DNA of 64,000 nt from Haloarcula sp. CBA1129 (lineage in GTDB: Archaea > Halobacteriota > Halobacteria > Halobacteriales > Haloarculaceae): positions 1,302,001 through 1,366,000 of the forward strand of contig NZ_RKSM01000001.1 in NCBI RefSeq assembly GCF_008729015.1, in the 5' to 3' direction. Shown here one piece after another: positions 54,128 to 62,754 of this stretch; position 1 is the first letter of the stretch; every line of letters begins with the position of its first letter. The notes under the pieces are model-generated. The model had not been told where the DNA came from and made no database searches. It saw only the letters and a list, made by a program, of their open reading frames with translations. Made by a program: the position numbers and the translations under genes.

Positions 54128-56962
54128 ATGACTGACGGGGTCGCTCGCGGCGATGACGCCTTCACTGCGCTCGGACCAGCCGTCCGCAGTGCGCTCTCCG
54201 AGCGTGGCTTCACGACACCGACCGACCCCCAGCGGAAGGCGATTCCGGCCTTAGCCGACGGGCAGGACGCGCTGGTGGTCGCCCCCACCGGAACAGGAAA
54301 GACGGAGACGGCGATGTTGCCGGTCTTCGACGCGCTGGCCGAATCTGAGGACCGCTTTGGCATCGGCGCGCTGTACATCACGCCGCTTCGGGCGCTCAAC
54401 CGCGATATGCGCCAGCGACTCGACTGGTGGGGGGAGACGCTAGGGCTGGAGGTGGACGTTCGCCACGGCGACACGACGGACTACCAGCGCCAGAAGCAGG
54501 CCAACGACCCGCCTGACGTGCTCGTGACCACGCCCGAGACGCTGCAAGCGATGCTCACCGGGTCGAAGCTCCGGACGGCGCTCGAAGACGTGGAACATAT
54601 CGTCATCGACGAGGTTCACGAACTCGCCGCGGCCAAGCGCGGCGCACAGCTGACAGTCGGCCTCGAACGGCTCCGGGAGCTGTCCGGGCAATTCCAGCGG
54701 ATCGGCCTCTCGGCGACCGTCGGCGACCCCCACGAGGTCGGCCGGTTTCTCACCGGTGGCCGGACGTGTGCCATCAGAGAGGTGGACATCGGCAGCCGGC
54801 TCGACATCGAGGTGGTCCGTCCCCAGATCACCGACCGCGACGAGGAACTGTCGAGCGCGCTTGTCACCGACGCCAGCACCGCGAGCCACGTCCGCTACAT
54901 CGCGGACCTGATAGACGACCACGAGTCCGTTCTGCTGTTCGTCAACACCCGCCAGACCGCCGAGGCACTGGGCTCGCGGTTCAAGGAACTCGGGACCGAC
55001 CTCGGCGTCCACCACGGCTCGCTGTCGAAAGAAGCGCGGATCGACGTGGAGGACCGCTTCAAGGCCGGCGACCTCGACGCGCTGCTGTGTACGTCTTCGA
55101 TGGAACTGGGCATCGACGTGGGCCACGTCGACCACGTCGTCCAGTACGGCAGCCCCCGGCAGGTGTCCCGCCTCGTCCAGCGGGTCGGCCGTGCCGGCCA
55201 CCGCCGCGACCTCGTGTCTTCGGGCACAGTCGTCACCACCGACACCGACGACACGCTGGAGGCGCTGGCGATAGCGAGACAGGCCGAAGCTGGCGATGTC
55301 GAGCCGGCAGAAATCCACGACGGGAGCCTCGACACGGTCGCCAACCAAATCGCCGGGCTGGTGATGGACACCGGCGAAATCCGGGCGATGCGGGCCTTCG
55401 AGATACTGACCCGGGCGTACCCGTTCCGAGATCTCGACGAGGCCCAGTTCAAGCAAGTGATCGAGGAACTCGCGGCGAACAACGTCATCTGGCTCGACGA
55501 AGGGAAAGACACACTGGAGAAGCGCCGCGGCACGTGGCAGTACTTCTATCAGAACCTCTCGATGATCCCAGACGAGGCCACCTACGACGTGGAAGACGTG
55601 GCTTCGGGCCAGCAGGTCGGAACCCTCGACGAGAAGTTCGTCGTCAACTTCGCCACGCCCGGCGAGGTGTTCGTCCAGCGCGGGGAGATGTGGCGCATCA
55701 CGAACATCGACGAAGAGGAGGAGGTCGTGACTGTCTCGCCTATCGAGGACCCCGCCGGCGAGGTCCCATCGTGGGTCGGTCAGGAAATTCCGGTCCCGAG
55801 GGCCGTCGCCGCGGAGGTCGGCGAACTCCGCCGCGTGGCTGGCCGACAGTTACAGGACGGTGCGGAAACGGATGCGGTCGCCAGAGATGTGGCGACTCGC
55901 TACGCCGCCGGGCCAGAGACCGTCGCTGACGGCCTTTCGCAGGTCGAGAAGCACGAGGGACCGATTCCCGACGACACGACGGTCGTGGTGGAGTTCCACG
56001 GCCGGGAGGTCATCGTCAACGCCTGCTACGGCCACAAGATCAACGAGACACTGGGACGAGTCCTCTCGGCGCTGCTCGGCCAGCGGGCTGGCTCGTCGGT
56101 CGCGATGGACGTCGACCCCTACCGGATTACGCTGGAGGTCCCACGGCGTATCACCGCCGGCGACGTCATCGAGGTCATCGAGGACACTGACCCCGACCAC
56201 CTCCCGGCGCTGATCGAACTCAGCCTCAAGAACGCCGACGCGCTGAAGTTCAAACTCGCACAGGTCGCGACGAAGTTCGGCTCGCTCAAACGCTGGCGCG
56301 GCCGTGGCTCGACTGACTTCGGCCGCGACCGTCTGCTGGCCGCGCTGGAGGACACGCCGATGTACGATGAGGCCCTGCGCGAGGTGCGCCACGAAGACCT
56401 CGCCATCGAGGCGACAGCCGACCTCCTCCGGGACATCCAGAGCGGTGACGTAGCCCTCGAAACGGTGGGCGAGCACACGCCCATCGGGACCGGCGGCAGT
56501 TCCTCCGGGCGGGAACTCCTCTCGCCGGAGAACGCCGACGCCAGCGTCATCAAGACCGTCAAGGAGCGGATTCAGAGCGACCGCGTCATCCTCATGTGCC
56601 TGCACTGTAAGGACTGGGACCGGAAACAGCAGGTCAAGCGGGTGCGCGACCAGCCGTCGTGTCCGCAGTGTGGATCGACTCGCATCGCCGCGCTGAATCC
56701 TTGGGCCGAAGAAGTCGTCTCGGCGGTTCGGACCGACACCAAGGACGAGGAGCAGGAGAAGATGACCGAGCGGGCCTATCGCTCGGGCTCGTTGGTCCAG
56801 AGCCACGGGAAGCGGGCGGTAGTCGCGCTGGCCGCCCGCGGCGTCGGGCCGCACAACGCCGCCCGCATCATCAACCGCCTCCGAGAGGACGAAGACGAGT
56901 TCTACCGCGATATCCTCCGGCAGGAGCGAGAGTACGCGCGGACACAGTCCTTTTGGGGCTGA
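54128..56962 (+). CDS. lhr: Lhr-type DEAD/DEAH helicase
   Basis: A 944-residue helicase. Motif I is APTGTGKTETA, motif II DEVHEL, motif III SATVGDP, and the second RecA lobe has LLFVNTRQTAEALGSRF and QRVGRAGHRRD. A long C-terminal Lhr region (WH and beta-barrel domains) includes a zinc-like site CLHCKDWDRKQQ and CPQCGSTR around residues 825-855. Lhr proteins unwind DNA or RNA:DNA hybrids in repair. It converges with the Spo0M-like gene (24 bases). Confidence 0.92.
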   Translation: MTDGVARGDDAFTALGPAVRSALSERGFTTPTDPQRKAIPALADGQDALVVAPTGTGKTETAMLPVFDALAESEDRFGIGALYITPLRALNRDMRQRLDWWGETLGLEVDVRHGDTTDYQRQKQANDPPDVLVTTPETLQAMLTGSKLRTALEDVEHIVIDEVHELAAAKRGAQLTVGLERLRELSGQFQRIGLSATVGDPHEVGRFLTGGRTCAIREVDIGSRLDIEVVRPQITDRDEELSSALVTDASTASHVRYIADLIDDHESVLLFVNTRQTAEALGSRFKELGTDLGVHHGSLSKEARIDVEDRFKAGDLDALLCTSSMELGIDVGHVDHVVQYGSPRQVSRLVQRVGRAGHRRDLVSSGTVVTTDTDDTLEALAIARQAEAGDVEPAEIHDGSLDTVANQIAGLVMDTGEIRAMRAFEILTRAYPFRDLDEAQFKQVIEELAANNVIWLDEGKDTLEKRRGTWQYFYQNLSMIPDEATYDVEDVASGQQVGTLDEKFVVNFATPGEVFVQRGEMWRITNIDEEEEVVTVSPIEDPAGEVPSWVGQEIPVPRAVAAEVGELRRVAGRQLQDGAETDAVARDVATRYAAGPETVADGLSQVEKHEGPIPDDTTVVVEFHGREVIVNACYGHKINETLGRVLSALLGQRAGSSVAMDVDPYRITLEVPRRITAGDVIEVIEDTDPDHLPALIELSLKNADALKFKLAQVATKFGSLKRWRGRGSTDFGRDRLLAALEDTPMYDEALREVRHEDLAIEATADLLRDIQSGDVALETVGEHTPIGTGGSSSGRELLSPENADASVIKTVKERIQSDRVILMCLHCKDWDRKQQVKRVRDQPSCPQCGSTRIAALNPWAEEVVSAVRTDTKDEEQEKMTERAYRSGSLVQSHGKRAVVALAARGVGPHNAARIINRLREDEDEFYRDILRQEREYARTQSFWG

Positions 56963-56985
56963 GGGCGGCAAAGCACGCCAGAGAA

Positions 56986-57723
56986 CTAACTCAGTTCCCG
57001 AATTGCCTCTCCGAGCTGTGACTCGATAGTGTCAGGGTCAGGGGCTTCTATCGTAAGTTTCGTGTGTCGCTCGTCAGCGTCAGTCATCTCCGAGAGCAGT
57101 CCGGCACTGCGGTCGACCTCCACGTACACTGTGAGCCCATCGTCGTCGAACACCGGGATGATTTCGACCTCGTCGACCCGGCCGGAGAACTCGCCGCGCT
57201 GGGGCCGGAACTCGAACTCCTGAACGAAGTTCGCCGAAGTGGTGAACAGGCTCCCGGCCGTCGCTTCACAGGCCGAGGAATGAAGCGTAAAGCCGAGCGA
57301 ATCGAGCGCGTCGAACACCGCCTGCGTGCGGTGTGTCGGTTCGACCTCGATGTAATCCTCGTCGCCGGGGTCAACCGCCATTGAGATATCGAGACCCGTC
57401 TCGATTTCGACAGCGGTCGAGCGCGTGGTTACCGGCGTCTTCCGGGGAATATCGATAGTGGTCTCGAAGCGACGTTCCTCACCCGCCTCGATAGTGAACG
57501 GCTCGGTGAGTTGCCACTGGTCGATGATAGCGTCCTTATATCCCTCGTCGGACTTGTATTCCGTTTCCAGCGCGAAATAGACGGCGTCGATTTCCTGATC
57601 CGTCGATCCGCCCTCGACGCGAATCTCGGCATGGACAGAGTCACCGGCTCTGACGGTCTCTGTCGGCAGCACTGTGTCTACTGTGGCCGACCCGATACCG
57701 ATTCTGGAGAGCACGTCTTTCAT
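56986..57723 (-). CDS. Spo0M/arrestin-fold protein (SpoM-like)
   Basis: A 245-residue protein starting MKDVLSRIGIGSATVDTVL, with repeated beta strands (IRVEGGSTDQEIDAVYFALE, EERRFETTIDIPRKTPVTT) matching the Spo0M arrestin-like fold. Bacterial Spo0M controls sporulation and cell envelope; in haloarchaea the role is unknown. Monocistronic. Confidence 0.85.
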   Translation of the reverse strand: MKDVLSRIGIGSATVDTVLPTETVRAGDSVHAEIRVEGGSTDQEIDAVYFALETEYKSDEGYKDAIIDQWQLTEPFTIEAGEERRFETTIDIPRKTPVTTRSTAVEIETGLDISMAVDPGDEDYIEVEPTHRTQAVFDALDSLGFTLHSSACEATAGSLFTTSANFVQEFEFRPQRGEFSGRVDEVEIIPVFDDDGLTVYVEVDRSAGLLSEMTDADERHTKLTIEAPDPDTIESQLGEAIRELS

Positions 57724-57897
57724 TGGTAGTGTGCAATTCGACCGTCATATAGTATAAAGTTCAGGGGAGACCACTGGCGAAAGAATCGCGGAGGCGTGGG
57801 CATGCGAATACGTCTGAGCGCAGGAGGGAAGGTCCAGTTGGACGGTCTCACCACTACACAGCCTCTGAGCTGTCGATTTGTGAGAGAAGCATACCGA

Positions 57898-59034
57898 TCA
57901 GTCGTCGGACAGAGTCTGCCCGATCATGACGACGCCGGCCGTGTTGCCGTCCAAGTCGGTCAAACAGCGGCCGTGGAACTCATACGTACGGCGGTGACCA
58001 TCGTCGGTGCGTAGATCGGCCGTGACGGTGGCCCGACCGTGACTGATAGACCGGTCAACCGCGTCGGTGATCGCCTCCCGCTCGGCTTCGGGAAACAGGT
58101 CGGTGAGCAGCATCCCTTCGGCTGCCTGCCCGGTGTGGCCTGTGACCGCACCTGCTCGCTCGTTGCAGTGCTCGACGCGACCCTCTGCACCAATGACGAA
58201 CAGTGGGTCCTCCAGCGCATCGAGCGCATGCTGCATGACTGTACGCTCCTCCAGCAGTTCCTGTTCGCGGTTGTGTCGCTCGGTGATATCAGTAAAGGCG
58301 ATGACGAGCTGCTCGACTTCGTCGTCCTGAATAATCGGCGTGGCACTGACCACATGGACGACTTCGCCAACCGGATGGGTGAGCGTCACCGTGTACTCAA
58401 TTGTCTCTCGGGTGGCGACGCATTTCCGATACGCGCCGGCGACTGCCCTGCCGTTCTCGTAGCCAAGCGCCTCCAGCGGGGTTTTGCCGATGAGTTCCGA
58501 CTCTGCAAGTCCGGTGAACTCAAGCACCCGTGAGTTACATCGTCGGAATCTGAACCCGCCTTCTTCGACATCGACGAGGAGGAGTCCGTTCCGCGTGTTC
58601 TCGAAGACAGCGGCGTACTCTTCTTTAGTCTCCTGCAGTTGTTTTTCCGAGCGATACTGCGCGACAACATTATCGATTCGGTTGGCCAAGAGCTCGTACT
58701 GCTCGGTCCCGGATTGTTTCTGCAGGTAGTCGGTCGCACCGGCGGAGATGGCGTCACTGGCGACTGCTTCGCTTCCCCGTCCGGTGAATAGAATGAACGG
58801 CAGTTTCGAATGTTTTTCTCGGACAGCCCGCAGAAACTCAAGCCCATCCATTTCGGGCATTTCAAAGTCAGAAACGATGCAGTCAGGGAGAGAGCCGTCG
58901 AGAGATTGGAGCCCCTCGGCGGCACTTGTGGCAGTCTCGACGGTGAACCGGTCATCTTTTCGTTCGAGCAACTCGGCCGTTAGTTGCGCGAATCCCTGGT
59001 CATCATCTACATGTAAAATGCCAACGTCCCCCAT
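57898..59034 (-). CDS. Receiver-PAS-PAS signalling protein without kinase or effector domain
   Basis: A 378-residue protein. Residues 1-120 form a response-regulator receiver (ILHVDDDQGF, phospho-acceptor in CIVSDFEMPEMDG, later Lys in YLQKQSG). Two PAS/PAC domains follow (VFENTRNGLLLVDVEEGGF and LDALEDPLFVIGAEG). It has no HisKA/HATPase, GGDEF or DNA-binding domain. It could be a phosphorelay intermediate or modulate a histidine kinase. The ATG at 59034 is preferred over the upstream GTG at 59040. Confidence 0.88.
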   Translation of the reverse strand: MGDVGILHVDDDQGFAQLTAELLERKDDRFTVETATSAAEGLQSLDGSLPDCIVSDFEMPEMDGLEFLRAVREKHSKLPFILFTGRGSEAVASDAISAGATDYLQKQSGTEQYELLANRIDNVVAQYRSEKQLQETKEEYAAVFENTRNGLLLVDVEEGGFRFRRCNSRVLEFTGLAESELIGKTPLEALGYENGRAVAGAYRKCVATRETIEYTVTLTHPVGEVVHVVSATPIIQDDEVEQLVIAFTDITERHNREQELLEERTVMQHALDALEDPLFVIGAEGRVEHCNERAGAVTGHTGQAAEGMLLTDLFPEAEREAITDAVDRSISHGRATVTADLRTDDGHRRTYEFHGRCLTDLDGNTAGVVMIGQTLSDD

Positions 59035-59234
59035 ATACACTCACAGGGGCGGAATGGATTATTTCTTTCCATGGTTCAGCTCGAACGCGACATCGGGAGA
59101 GTCGCTGCAGATGCAGTAATTTAGCCAGCAGGTCGCGCTGCAACGTAGCTATCCCCCGAACTGTTCAGCCGCTTCTGATAGTTGGGACATGAGTTAGCCG
59201 GGTCACTCAAACCGCTTGGCCTGCAACGGGACGT

Positions 59235-59843
59235 ATGACCGAGTGGCGCGACGCGTCGGACCCCACCTGCCCGGAGTGTGGCGAGCCGCTGGAGCCGACA
59301 GCGATGGCTTGTCCACACTGTGACGCGTCGCTACTTACCGACGAACAGACGGAGATGCTTGATGAGCGTCTGACCGAGACGCTTGAGTCGATGGATTCCG
59401 GTGCGCCGACGTGGGCGGTCACGCTCACCGGGCTCTCGCTTGGCATCGCCATTGCGCCGCTCGTGCTGTATGCCGTTGTCATCCTCGTCGGCAATCTCTC
59501 GCTTTCCGTTACCGCCGGCGTCCTGCTGGCCGGCTGGCTCGGCCCGGCCGCGTATCTCTCGCGGCTGCGCAACCCCAGCGAGGTACTGGCCCGGGGGCTG
59601 TATCTCGTCGTCGCCGGCGTGGCTGTGGTCGTGCTCGCAGTCGGCTACGAAGTCCTCCTGTCGGATGGTCCATCAGTCGTCTCGCAGGAGACTGCACTCG
59701 TGTCGCTCGGCCTTGCGATTCCAGCAGCGCTGGGGGCGCTCATCGCGCGCCGCGCGGCTCGGCGAGCCGACCGGCAAGCGCGCGGGGAGCCGGGGCCGCT
59801 GCACGACCGCTTCGGTATCGACGACGACGAGCCCGATAACTGA
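59235..59843 (+). CDS. Zinc-ribbon membrane protein, function unknown
   Basis: A 202-residue protein. An N-terminal zinc ribbon (CPECGEPLEPTAMACPHC, residues 11-28) precedes about four hydrophobic helices. The last residues are Arg/Asp-rich and cytoplasmic-like (RRAARRADRQARGE). Topology suggests a membrane sensor or regulator. 35 bases before the MutS-like gene on the same strand. Confidence 0.8.
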   Translation: MTEWRDASDPTCPECGEPLEPTAMACPHCDASLLTDEQTEMLDERLTETLESMDSGAPTWAVTLTGLSLGIAIAPLVLYAVVILVGNLSLSVTAGVLLAGWLGPAAYLSRLRNPSEVLARGLYLVVAGVAVVVLAVGYEVLLSDGPSVVSQETALVSLGLAIPAALGALIARRAARRADRQARGEPGPLHDRFGIDDDEPDN

Positions 59844-59878
59844 AAACGCCTAAGCGGGCCGCCCGCATCCACCCGTCC

Positions 59879-61636
59879 ATGCGACTGGAGGAGTACTGGG
59901 GCATCGGCCCGAAGACGTCCGAACTGCTCACCGCGGAGCTGGGCGTCGAGCGGGCTATCGAGGCCATCGAGTCGGCGGATACACGAGCGCTAACCACGGC
60001 TGGCCTCTCCCGGGGGCGCGCAACGCGCATCCTCCGGCGAGCAACCGGAGCCGAGTCGATGGACCTGCTCGCCACCAGAGACACCCGCGACGTGTACAAG
60101 GAACTGCTCGACCTCGCCGAGGAATACGCGGTCACGGCGGCTGCGGCCGATAGCATCCGAGTGCTGACGCCGCTGCCGACCCGCGAGGCGATGGACGAGC
60201 GGCTGGACGACGTGCTCGAAGCACGGGACACGTGGGCCGGCATCTCCGAAGACGATCAGCGGGCCGTCCTCGATGCGTTCGACGCGTACGACGCCGACGG
60301 GGGCGAACTGGCCGCAGTCGACGTGGCGCTCGCGCTTCGAGACACCGGCATCGAACGCGGCGTATTCGAACCGCTTGCGGCCCTCGACGGCGAGACGCTG
60401 TCGGCCGGCCGGGCAGCACTCGCCGGCCTCGCGGGCGACGGTGACGCCGTCGGCGAAGGCGCTGACGAGGAACTTGACCGCCTGCGCGACCAACTCGGGC
60501 AGATCGAAGACCTCGCAGCGGCGTCGATGGAGGTCGTCGAGGCCGTTCAGGAAGGTGCACGACGGCCCGACGAGTTTCAGGACGCGCTGGTCCGGCACGT
60601 CACGAGCGAGACTGGCATCGACGCCGCCAGAGTTCGGGACGCGATGCCACGCGAGGCGACCGACGCGCGAGACTTCGTCGACGTAGCGCTCAGAGAACTC
60701 CGAAGTACGCTGCGAAGCGATGTACAGGAGCGAGAGGACGCGGTCGCCGGCCGACTCGAGGACGACCTCGCCGATGCCCGCGAGGACATCGACGCCGCAA
60801 TCGAAGCGGTAGACGACATCGCGTTTTCCGTGTCACTTGCCCGCTTCGCCATTGCGTTCGATCTCACGCGGCCCACCTTCGTCGAGGATCGCAAAACCAT
60901 CGCGGTGAAGCGTGCCAGGAACCTCACCATCGCCGAGGTGGAGAGCGTCCAGCCAGTCACCTACGCTATCGGCGACCACACGCTTGATCTCGACCGGGCG
61001 AACCAACCACCGAGCGGCGACCGGGTGGCTGTCCTGACCGGCGCGAACTCCGGCGGGAAGACGACTCTGCTGGAGACGCTGTGTCAGGTGCAACTGCTCG
61101 CACAGATGGGGCTTCCGGTCCCCGCAGAGGCCGCCGAAGTGGGCATCGTCGACACCGTCGTGTTCCACCGCCGGCACGCCTCGTTCAACGCCGGCGTCCT
61201 CGAATCGACGCTGCGCTCGGTCGTGCCGCCACTGACCGAGAGCGACCGGACGCTGATGCTCGTCGACGAGTTCGAGGCCATCACCGAACCCGGCTCCGCC
61301 GCCGACCTGCTGCACGGGCTGGTGACGCTGACCGTCGACCGCGACGCACTGGGCGTGTTCGTCACGCACCTCGCGGACGACCTCGAACCCCTGCCCACCG
61401 AGGCCCGCGTCGACGGCATCTTCGCCGAGGGACTCAATCAGGACCTCGACCTGCAGGTCGACTATCAGCCCCGCTTCGGGACCGTCGGGAAATCGACGCC
61501 GGAGTTCATCGTCTCCCGACTCGTCGCCAACGCGAGCGACCCCGTCGAGCGCAACGGGTTCGAAACGCTCGCCACGGCCGTCGGCGAGGAAGCGGTCCAG
61601 CGGACGCTCTCGGACGCGCTCTGGACCGACGAGTAG
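59879..61636 (+). CDS. MutS-like DNA mismatch repair-type ATPase with N-terminal HhH
   Basis: A 585-residue protein. Residues 1-60 contain a helix-hairpin-helix segment (YWGIGPKTSELLT), then a long coiled/helical core, and the C-terminal MutS ATPase: GANSGGKTTLLETL (Walker A), LMLVDEF-type Walker B and the FVTHLADDL switch region. There is no N-terminal mismatch-recognition domain and no Smr endonuclease, so it resembles archaeal MutS5/MutS2-like proteins. Exact repair role is not defined. Confidence 0.88.
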   Translation: MRLEEYWGIGPKTSELLTAELGVERAIEAIESADTRALTTAGLSRGRATRILRRATGAESMDLLATRDTRDVYKELLDLAEEYAVTAAAADSIRVLTPLPTREAMDERLDDVLEARDTWAGISEDDQRAVLDAFDAYDADGGELAAVDVALALRDTGIERGVFEPLAALDGETLSAGRAALAGLAGDGDAVGEGADEELDRLRDQLGQIEDLAAASMEVVEAVQEGARRPDEFQDALVRHVTSETGIDAARVRDAMPREATDARDFVDVALRELRSTLRSDVQEREDAVAGRLEDDLADAREDIDAAIEAVDDIAFSVSLARFAIAFDLTRPTFVEDRKTIAVKRARNLTIAEVESVQPVTYAIGDHTLDLDRANQPPSGDRVAVLTGANSGGKTTLLETLCQVQLLAQMGLPVPAEAAEVGIVDTVVFHRRHASFNAGVLESTLRSVVPPLTESDRTLMLVDEFEAITEPGSAADLLHGLVTLTVDRDALGVFVTHLADDLEPLPTEARVDGIFAEGLNQDLDLQVDYQPRFGTVGKSTPEFIVSRLVANASDPVERNGFETLATAVGEEAVQRTLSDALWTDE

Positions 61637-61783
61637 CGTTACGCCGTGCCGGCGTTTGGCTGTGCTTCGCGGTCGACTGCCTCGGCGACGTTGTCACGCA
61701 GTTGGGGACCTGCGCCGAGCGGATACCCAGCTCTAGTTACTGGTTTCGGGAAGGCTGGGAATAGATTAGTTGGAGGGCCGCGC

Positions 61784-62095
61784 TCACGCGTCACCGGCCA
61801 CGTCGACGCGGTTGACCGCCATCACGCCGAACCCATCCTGCAGGAGTTCAGTGCGGCCGTCGGCAGTGTTCCGTTCGTCGTTGACCCGCAGCGTCAGCGA
61901 CACGTCGGCGTCGACCCGGATGTCGGTCCAAGTCGGCCGCACGCTCGTCACGCGGTCGACGGCCACGTCTTCGACGCCGTCGACGGCCGCGAGGACACCG
62001 GCGACACCGGCTTCGAGGGTCTCGGACCCGCCACGCGGGACGCGCAGTGATACGTCGGCCGATACCTCGGTCGGGGGAGTCGCCTGCAGCGACAT
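61784..62095 (-). CDS. Small hypothetical haloarchaeal protein
   Basis: A 103-residue protein starting MSLQATPPTEVSADVSLRVP, with alternating beta strands (DVSLTLRVNDERNTADGRTEL) and an acidic end. The upstream in-frame start at 62134 lies in the structured non-coding region and is rejected. Composition is haloarchaeal and coding-like. Function unknown; downstream of the structured RNA candidate on the minus strand. Confidence 0.65.
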   Translation of the reverse strand: MSLQATPPTEVSADVSLRVPRGGSETLEAGVAGVLAAVDGVEDVAVDRVTSVRPTWTDIRVDADVSLTLRVNDERNTADGRTELLQDGFGVMAVNRVDVAGDA

Positions 62096-62138
62096 AACGC
62101 CGACGGCCGGAGTCGAACCGGGCCCGGAGGGCACTCAC

Positions 62139-62533
62139 CGGTCGAGTCGCGTCGGTCGGGGGCTGCGCGAGGTGTGGCGGGCGCGTACGTCCGGCCCGGA
62201 AGGGCCGGTACAGGATTCCCACACCAGAAGGATGGAGAACCCGAGGGCTGGACAGCGAGATAGCAACACGAGACAGTACAGGCTCAGGGGCGAGTGACGG
62301 CACACCGACAGGCCACACTGGGCGGTGCAGACCTATCAGACGGAGCCGCCGAGCGGGAGGGAAAGCCCCATCGCTCGACAGTGAGCCGTGCCGAATCGCC
62401 GCCGCAGTGCGGCGTCCGTGAGTGGGACGCCGGTCCCACGGCGGCGAACCAGTCTATGGTGCCACGGGCGGAATCTTCACCGAGCGGGTGTCCGCGGCGG
62501 CCCGTCCCCCGATAAGGGGTGCATACTCGACCG
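62139..62533. ncRNA. Candidate structured non-coding RNA, identity unresolved
   Basis: About 395 bases with no convincing coding frame, bounded by a 9-bp closing helix CGGTCGAGT (62139-62147)/ACTCGACCG (62525-62533). Inside are TCGGGGG/CCCCCGA (62156-62162/62506-62512), GGTGTGG/CCACACC (62171-62177/62219-62225), CCGGCCC GGAA GGGCCGG (62191-62208), a 6-bp stem CGAGCG/CGCTCG (62350-62355/62372-62377) and GTGGGAC GCCG GTCCCAC (62422-62439). The GGAA (GNRA) tetraloop reads in the plus direction, but the only nearby TATA-like element points to the minus strand. RNase P and SRP signatures were not found by eye. Confidence 0.5.
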
Positions 62534-62668
62534 TAGCGTCGAGGCTACGTTCGATGGCCGACCGCCCGCTGTACAGCCAGCGAGCGAACGACGTTGGCGC
62601 GGGAACGGGGATTGCGTAGGTCATGGGTCACCACGTCGGTGAAAGCGACGTATCTACGACCAGAACCG

Positions 62669-62682
62669 GTGATATATTAAAT
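62669..62682 (-). promoter_or_regulatory. TATA-like element upstream of the structured region (minus strand)
   Basis: On the minus strand, TTTAATATATC at about 62671-62682 would start transcription near 62650, reading through the structured stretch toward the gene at 62095. Pattern evidence only. Confidence 0.35.
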
Positions 62683-62754
62683 CTGTTTCAGACGTGGTAC
62701 CAAATATCAAGCGATTCAGTAATCACTGGCGCGGTATCGAACGACAGCACGGTG

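Noticed and set aside
62139-62533. RNase P or SRP RNA
   Set aside because: The closing helix and size suggested RNase P, but the conserved GAGGAAAGU and CGGCUUA elements and the SRP helix-8 loop were not found by eye on either strand. Covariance search is needed before final exclusion.
62454-62624. 56-residue minus-strand frame starting MTYAIPVPAPTS
   Set aside because: It overlaps the structured RNA candidate and is basic and Ala/Pro-rich. A TATA-like box sits upstream, so it is not excluded, but composition argues against a protein.
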